Shown here: piece after piece, positions 58,281 through 64,000 of the stretch
Numbering within the stretch: position 1 is the first letter of the stretch
Layout of the letters: each line of letters opens with the position of its first letter
Source: Gnetum montanum
Taxonomy: Eukaryota; Streptophyta; Gnetopsida; Gnetales; Gnetaceae
Length of the DNA stretch: 64,000 bases
NCBI GenBank assembly: GCA_015680685.1
Contig: MNCI01007982.1
Span: forward strand, 115,148-179,147
Reading direction: 5' to 3'
Made by a program: the position numbers and the translations under genes
The notes under the pieces: model-generated
Told to the model about the DNA's origin: nothing
Database searches by the model: none
What the model saw: the letters and a program-made list of their open reading frames with translations, nothing else

Positions 58281-59168
58281 TGATGAAGCGTAGTTGACTA
58301 GTTACATCGATGCAACCTCATCGACATAGCCCCATCAATGCATGGTCACATGGGTCGACACATATGCATCAACATTGACATAGTCAAGCTTATATAAATG
58401 GGAGTACCAACCAAATTTATGGCATACTAAGTCAGTAAAATAGTGAAGCCCTTGTAGTTCTTTATTTCTAGAGTTAGAATATTTTTCCTTTAAGTGTCCA
58501 TAGTATGAATGAAAGAGATTGTATGAAACTTTATTTGAGCATTATGTACTTGAACATGTTGTCATAACTAACAATAAAGTCAAGATTTCTTACATTCATT
58601 AAAGCACTTGGATTAGATTAAATATTTCTTAATTAGCACTTTACTTTTCTTAAACTCATTTTACATTTCATGTTATAGCAATTAAAGTAATCAATATAAT
58701 CAATAATGAATATATAAGTATGACTGCTTTGAGCATAATGTATAATGCTTGGTAATCCTAGTAGTGGCCATTTGGTTTCCTCAATAATTATCACTTAGTA
58801 ACCTAGCAACATTAATACAAGTTCAAGATGTGTATGAAAAGTGGGTAAAAATACTTATGTTAGGATAGTTAGCCGTTAGAGACATTAGATAGTTAAAATA
58901 ATTAACCATCCATCATTCATTATTTTACCTAGCCCTTAGGATGAAAGTTCATAAAAATATGAAAAAAATATAGTATGCCTTAATTCATACTTAATTATAC
59001 ATAAGATCATACACAAGTGAGAGTTAGGAAGACAGTGATCACATGAACATTAGGTTCATAGTCATTGTCTATGAGCATACTTAGGAGCGAAGTCCATGGA
59101 ATTCGACTAGATAACTAGTGCATGCTTGTTCATATGGTTGGGCATAGGGTATACTTGCTTCTAATTAA
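58281..59168 (+). mobile_element. LTR C, diverged A-related LTR
   Basis: Starts TGATGAAGCGTAG after a PPT-like run. TATA-like TATATAAAT at 58,391. Contains CTTGGTAATCCTAGTAGTGG, GAAGTCCATGGAATTCGACT and TATGGTTGGGCATAGGGTA, counterparts of A-family LTR phrases. The 3' end (about 59,168) is poorly defined, and no primer site follows. Confidence 0.7.
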
Positions 59169-60587
59169 TGTATTACAAAATGATAAAAAAAGACTAGGCA
59201 AACATTAAAGTTTACAAAATTGTAGAGGTCTTCAAAAATCTATCAAAGATAAATCTTCTTGTTATCCCTAGTGGTGGTAGACTTTCCAATCTTGATTGTT
59301 ATGTTGATGATTCCCTTTGTATGTAGAACTTTTATTTTGAGGGATGGACTAAAATTTCTTCTCATCATTCCATGGATTCAATGATCATGTGATGTTTTAA
59401 ATTTTGTCATTATATATGCTATTTGTCTATGGGTATATCCTCCTTTGTTCTCCTCTTGGCTACTTTTCCTTTGTGCAAAATACCTTCAACCTTAGGTGTT
59501 TTGTTTGGTGTCATCTAAAATCACCAAAGGATCAACATTAGTTTAGATAATTTTTCCTTAATGATTAACCCTTTTTGAATATTTAGTTAGCTCAAAATTG
59601 GAAAACATTTTAGCTTTTAGGCTCAAGGTGATTTCATAATAATGTTTCCAAAGGCTCTAAGATAACTAAAATCATTAAGTTGTTCAAGTTAATTTGATTA
59701 TTTTTTTACTATTAGTTAATATAATATTTGAAAATAGGATGTTAGAAAAATTTCAAAATTGAATCCCTAGCCCCCTACAATAAATGATCTCAACTCTGGA
59801 AACTTACAAGTTTTTGAATAACTAAAAACAAAGGTCTAGTTTACAAGATGGCTAAGCAAAATTGAACTTGAAGGATATTTCAATAGAGAGGTAGTAAAAA
59901 TTAATCAAAATTGATGCAAAGTAGTCCCAAATCATGCATAAATTTTGAGAATTTTCCCATGATATCTTGAAAGATGTGATGTTTTAGATTAGAGCCATGA
60001 TTAACAAAATTCATGTATGTGGATCCTTCCCAATGCAAGATCTTGCCATAATGCCCTTGCATAACCACTCCTATAGATGTTTGTGAGCATCCTAGAAGTT
60101 AAATGTGAATCATGCCTTCTTCCAAACAATACATAATAGCCTTAGTTGGAATCTTGCACTATACTATACAAGACCATTAGGTACATACTCAAATGCAGCA
60201 ATGAGGTGAATAATGGGATGAAAAGGGATTGCAGAGATTAGGATGTGAGGTACGTAATCATGTTTTCAATAAGTTCTTATGTTAATTATGATTAATATGA
60301 CCATCATACCTATCCATCCAAGTTTTAGAACAAGTCCAAACCATTAACATTAACCTCGCATTAATGTATCCCCTCTTGCCTACCATCATGAGTCCACAAC
60401 AATCATAGAGAATGAGCATTATTCCAAAAGGAGAAGGAAAGAGAAGAAGGATGTAGTTTTAGAGATTACTAGGGAAGAAATTTGGGCCTTAATTAGAGGG
60501 ATGTCTTCAGGCATGGGTGGCATGTTTTTCCAACTCCATAACCAATGCTTGTATCCCAAAAGATCTTTAGAAAGATTTCTTTATTTC

Positions 60588-60606
60588 TTTCTCTCTCTCT
60601 CTCTCT
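60588..60606. repeat. (CT)n microsatellite
   Basis: About nine CT units in a pyrimidine-rich stretch. Confidence 0.8.
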
Positions 60607-61422
60607 TTGCTAAATGAAAACCACACATTACAAAGACAAAATTCCTTTTATGGGCTACAAGAGGAGTGTGATACATTCTATGAGGAGTCATAGTCCTTAG
60701 GAAAGAAGTCAAGAAAAGAACTAAACAAATCTCCTTGAGGTCACATCCTTTTCCATTCCTACTTAATCTTTCCCATTTTCTTCAAGGCACAATGATCGTT
60801 AGTTAATTTTAGTTTTTTGTAAAAAGAACCATATTGATTTCATTACAAAGACCTTTTATTTAGAGAAACTAGAGGGATGGATGGTGTGGTCTCACTACAT
60901 CACACAATTATTTACCTAATTGTCTTAATAGCATAAGACAAAGATCCAACACAATGCGTTGACTTTTACATCATGACTAGCAACATTGTTATTAACAAAA
61001 ACATAGTAGACATCCATAAAACATAAGGGAAATTACTCTAGAAAATAGAAAATTATAAAGAAAAGAAAAATAATTAAGAAATGAAAAATTTTAAAGAGAA
61101 AGAAAAATGATAAAAATTGTAAAATAAAATGTGAAAATGCACTTATTAGTTCTTGATTCAAGATGAGGCATCATCCCCATGACTAAACTCATGGGATGAG
61201 TATTTAGAAAATAGACCACATACTCCCTTGGTTGTACACCATAAATTTTCTATTTATCATCCTTAGTAATTTAAGTTTTATATTGTTAGCATATTTAACA
61301 TTGATGATAATTAGGTTTCGATCATTTGGAGATATATATTTAGTTAGACTAGAAGGTATTTTGCTTTTACAAGATGTAGATATGTTTTCTTTTTGATTTT
61401 CTATTTTAGTTCTTGGATCTCC

Positions 61423-61821
61423 TTATTTAAGATAGTCTTTTGAGATATAGTCACATTGTAAGATGTCCTTCTCTAAGTTCTCTATTTGGTTCATTTTCTT
61501 AAGACAAGAAGTGATACATATATTGGGTGTTTTCATGCATCTTTTGAATGGTTTGATATTCTCATTCTCAAACCACTGGGTGTCTTCTAGTTTAGTCACT
61601 ATTGTGTAAACTTGGTTTTGCATGCACACTTGTTCCTCACATTTGTTATGGGTTGGTATAAGAATCATGTTAACATTTTGCACTTTCAACCTGCAACGAC
61701 ACCCTTTATTATTATCAGCAATGCATAGAACTTTTTGTCTCTTCATAGTGAGAGGTTCAACTTTTATGTTTTGTGTTGGAGTAATAATAATTATTAACAT
61801 TTGCATAGGATTAGGAGACAT
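61423..61821 (-). CDS. Hypothetical 132-residue open frame
   Basis: Uninterrupted 132 codons from ATG 61,821, notable in otherwise stop-rich sequence. The product is Cys-rich (about ten Cys), basic in the middle (MKRQKVLCIADNNKGCRCRL) and ends CLKKMNQIENLEKDILQCDY. No domain recognised and no homologue elsewhere in the window. Could be a chance frame, or an exon fragment of a gene or element not otherwise visible. Confidence 0.25.
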   Translation of the reverse strand: MSPNPMQMLIIIITPTQNIKVEPLTMKRQKVLCIADNNKGCRCRLKVQNVNMILIPTHNKCEEQVCMQNQVYTIVTKLEDTQWFENENIKPFKRCMKTPNICITSCLKKMNQIENLEKDILQCDYISKDYLK

Positions 61822-62078
61822 TATTTTTGTGAGGAAGGAGGTTGCACTAGATTACCCTTGTGCTAGTTTTGATAATCTAATAGGTTAAATAGTTTTATTT
61901 ACATGCGTGGGAATTATCCTAAAGAAATGACATTTCTGAGAACTTTTTTGAGATCCACTAATATTATCATTCACTTATATATTCACAATGTAATTGGAAT
62001 TATTTTGTTGAGATTATGATGAAAATCTTTCTTGCATTGCTTGTGGTGACATATGTTGGAGGAATGTATGAGAGTATT

Positions 62079-62898
62079 TGATGAGTCACCAAATAGGTGA
62101 CCTGATATTGGATACGCGATATAGGATCGACCAAGTGACATTGTGCACATGATGTCAGAACCTGTCTCGTTGTCTATAAATAAGGGATAGGGGCGCTTGG
62201 TTTTGCATAGTATGTTTTTAGTCCTTTAGCCAAACTCTTGCAGTTTTTCTCTTCTAGAGTTAGAATTATTTCCAAGTGACCATAGTAGGAGTCATAGAGT
62301 GACCGAATCTTTATTCGAGCATGGTGTACCTGAGCACACCTTGTGTCTGGAAATAAAGATGAACTTTGTAATATTCAAAATAGCTTAACTATTGCATTTA
62401 ATGTTATTTATTGTTATTTGATGCTCATTAGTTAATCAATGTTATTTCTATAGAATTATTAATTATCAATAAATTAGCACACTCAGCATGACCACTTCAA
62501 GCATACGTGGAACACTTGGTAACCCAGTAATGACTAGTGTTTGGTAATCCTAGTAGTATTACACTAGTTCAAGATGTGTCTCGAGAGTGGGAACGGATGT
62601 TGGTGTTAGGATTCAATCAACATTAGAGGTACAAAAAACCTATTAGTTGACTAAATATTTTTATTTCACACACTTAGGAGACCAAGATAGAAAATATAAG
62701 AAACATTAAAAAATCATATACCTCTAGTTTACTTCACCATACAATTGTGCCTTACAAGTAATCTTGGGAAGACAATGATTGCATAACTCATCCTTTTTTA
62801 TGTAGGTGCATAAGCACTTAATCCTAGGAGTTCAATCGGATCGTGCATGAATGCTCGTATTTTTATGGTTGGATGTAGGGGTACCTTGCCGCTCATCA
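62079..62898 (+). mobile_element. Element D 5' LTR, 820 bp
   Basis: Starts TGATGAGTCACC and ends CGCTCATCA. The U3 palindromes are decayed (TACGCGATATAGG near 62,112). TATA box TATAAATA at 62,175-62,182. Shared phrases: GTGACCGAATCTTTATTCGAG, TGAGCACACCTTGTGT, GTAGGGGTACCTTGC. Confidence 0.9.
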
Positions 62899-62899
62899 T

Positions 62900-62917
62900 T
62901 GGCACCATTGCCAGGGA
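62900..62917 (+). other. tRNA-Asp-type primer binding site
   Basis: TGGCACCATTGCCAGGGA differs from the plant tRNA-Asp complement TGGCGCCGTTGCCGGGGA at three positions, all G-to-A. It starts one base after the LTR. Confidence 0.85.
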
Positions 62918-63033
62918 TTTTTTTGTTTGTGTACTGATTAGAACTTAGGAAATCCTCTCATTTTTGGAACGAACCCTTAAGGTTAACTATCCTATAATCA
63001 CCAAAAAGAGTACCACACACTGAGTAATCAATC

Positions 63034-64000
63034 ATGTCTCCTTCTTCTTATGAGAGTGCTTCACCAACTAGGTCCAATACCATGAACAATCAAAGGTAGG
63101 GTGCATAAGATGATCCACTAGTGCCCCAAAAATTTCACATGGTATATGCTCATCTTGATGAGTATGTACCAAAATTTACCTTTTTCCTCCACTAGGATGA
63201 ATAGTTGCGATGGCATGATTTAGAAGGTAACATAGTGTTACCTCCCGATCACTCAATTCTAGGCATGCTTCTTTGTGCTCTCACACGAATTGGTATGCAA
63301 TACTTACAATCAGAGTACATTGTGCATGAACAAGATTTGCGAAATTATTGATCCATTGAGGCACAACACTAAGGAATCTACAACAGGAGAGACATTATGA
63401 ATCCATGAAGGGCAAGTGGCTTAGGATGTCCCGTATGTCCTAAGTAAAAACGACGGTGGTGAACTTATCTCTGGAGGTTTTCCACAAAATACTATTCCTC
63501 TCTTTGACTTTGGTCAAGGAGTTGGGTATTAGAATCTTCACTCAACTATTCATAACCCAGGTTCTAGTACCAATGGACACAAAGGATCTAGAAAAGGAAC
63601 ACGAATGCATGACAACGATGAACATTACGATCATAACCGTGATCGAGGCTATGACCACCGAAGAGAAGGTGGCAAGCACTGACATGATGCTAGTCCTCTT
63701 TCCTCTTCACCTTCATCATCTTCTTCCTCCTCTCCTTCAAGATTTGAACACAATCATAGAGGGCAAGACCATGAGGACAATGGTAGGAGAAATAGAAATC
63801 ACCAACAAAATAGTAGAGAAAGGGGGCAAGGGCATTCTAGAGAGACACATCACGAAAGAAGGGAGAGTAGGAAAAAATATAGGCATCATAGATGCCATAG
63901 GAAACATGATCACAATGAACCCCTACTTGCCACCTGAAGTATGTTAAATATAGAAAAGGCTGTTAGGATTCCAACAGGGCACCAAAAAGATAGTAGGATC
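63034..64000 (+). pseudogene. Element D gag, N-terminal part
   Basis: ATG at 63,034 (MSPSSYESASPTRSNTMNNQ), homologous to element A gag: VYAHLDEYVPKFTF, DLEGNIVLPPDHS, TRIGMQYLQSEYIV. Several stops are TAG where A has CAA or CAG. A frameshift near 63,370-63,460 moves the frame; after it DRGYDHRREGGKH, SRFEHNHRGQDHEDNGRRN and SRERGQGHSRETHHERRESR parallel A's Arg/His/Ser-rich region. Continues past the window end. Confidence 0.85.

Larger units (their letters stand above)
59169..62078. other. AT-rich spacer
   Basis: No gene recognised apart from the weak open frame at 61,423-61,821. Contains a (CT)n microsatellite at 60,588-60,606 and A-rich runs near 61,060-61,130. Confidence 0.5.
62079..64000 (+). 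mobile_element. Element D: A-family Ty3/gypsy element, 5' part (cut by window end)
   Basis: 5' LTR, primer site and gag start in the same order as element A. Rest lies outside the window, so whether D has pol is unknown. Confidence 0.9.

Noticed and set aside
63456-63947. 163-codon plus-strand open frame in element D
   Set aside because: Out of the frame that matches element A gag; the Arg/His/Ser-rich gag frame lies in another register here.
1-64000. tRNA, rRNA genes and CRISPR-like arrays
   Set aside because: No cloverleaf-forming stretch, rRNA core or evenly spaced identical repeats were seen; the repeat arrays are degenerate minisatellites.

Overview
This window is nuclear DNA of a seed plant with a large, repeat-choked genome. 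The evidence is a GT-AG-intron plant-type HAD phosphatase gene, Ty3/gypsy and Ty1/copia LTR retrotransposons typical of plants, AT-rich spacers, and elements so decayed that most reading frames are broken by TAG/TGA/TAA at former CAG/CGA/CAA codons. A conifer or other gymnosperm is plausible, but the sequence alone does not prove it. I see no RNA genes, CRISPR arrays or bacterial features.

Layout. 1-1.9 kb: two divergent A-family LTR sequences flanking a short open frame for a coiled-coil-like protein. 1.9-6.4 kb: AT-rich spacer with small tandem repeats. 6.4-9.3 kb: a five-exon minus-strand PHOSPHO/inorganic-pyrophosphatase-like gene carrying several frame lesions. 9.3-13.3 kb: spacer with a 1-kb Ty1/copia miniature (10.8-11.8 kb). 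13.3-14.9 kb: a second, clearly dead copy of the 3' half of the phosphatase locus (segmental duplication). 14.9-57.9 kb: a nest of LTR elements. The outer Tat-like Ty3/gypsy element, B0, sits in an intron of the duplicated phosphatase. A second element of the same family, B1 (18,966-47,285), is inserted in B0's gag, with a near-identical 5-bp target duplication (GCTGG/GTTGG). B1 in turn carries a reverse-oriented solo LTR in its 5' LTR (20,465-22,356, perfect GCTAT duplication) and a gag-protease-only element A in its gag (23,197-30,109, GAAGG/GAAGA). 57.9-62.1 kb: an A-like solo or 3' LTR and AT-rich spacer. 62.1-64.0 kb: the 5' LTR, tRNA-Asp-type primer binding site and gag start of a second A-family element, D, cut by the window end.

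The most unusual system is carried by both B0 and B1. Between protease and reverse transcriptase each has a large gene on the opposite strand (about 5 kb of DNA, about 1,000 codons), with at least seven exons. In B1 the exon junctions join in phase through GT-AG introns. Upstream lies a TATA-like box at nearly the same distance (about 160 bp) from a conserved 73-bp first exon in both copies. The same palindromic module (GACTATGCTCTCC ... GGAGAGCATAGTC type) is iterated upstream of the LTR TATA box, in the antisense gene's first intron, and just upstream of its TATA. A TTAAACTAGCA-type minisatellite brackets the antisense cassette and recurs after integrase. Inference: this Tat lineage carries a spliced antisense accessory gene as a family trait, possibly co-regulated with, or regulating, the LTR.
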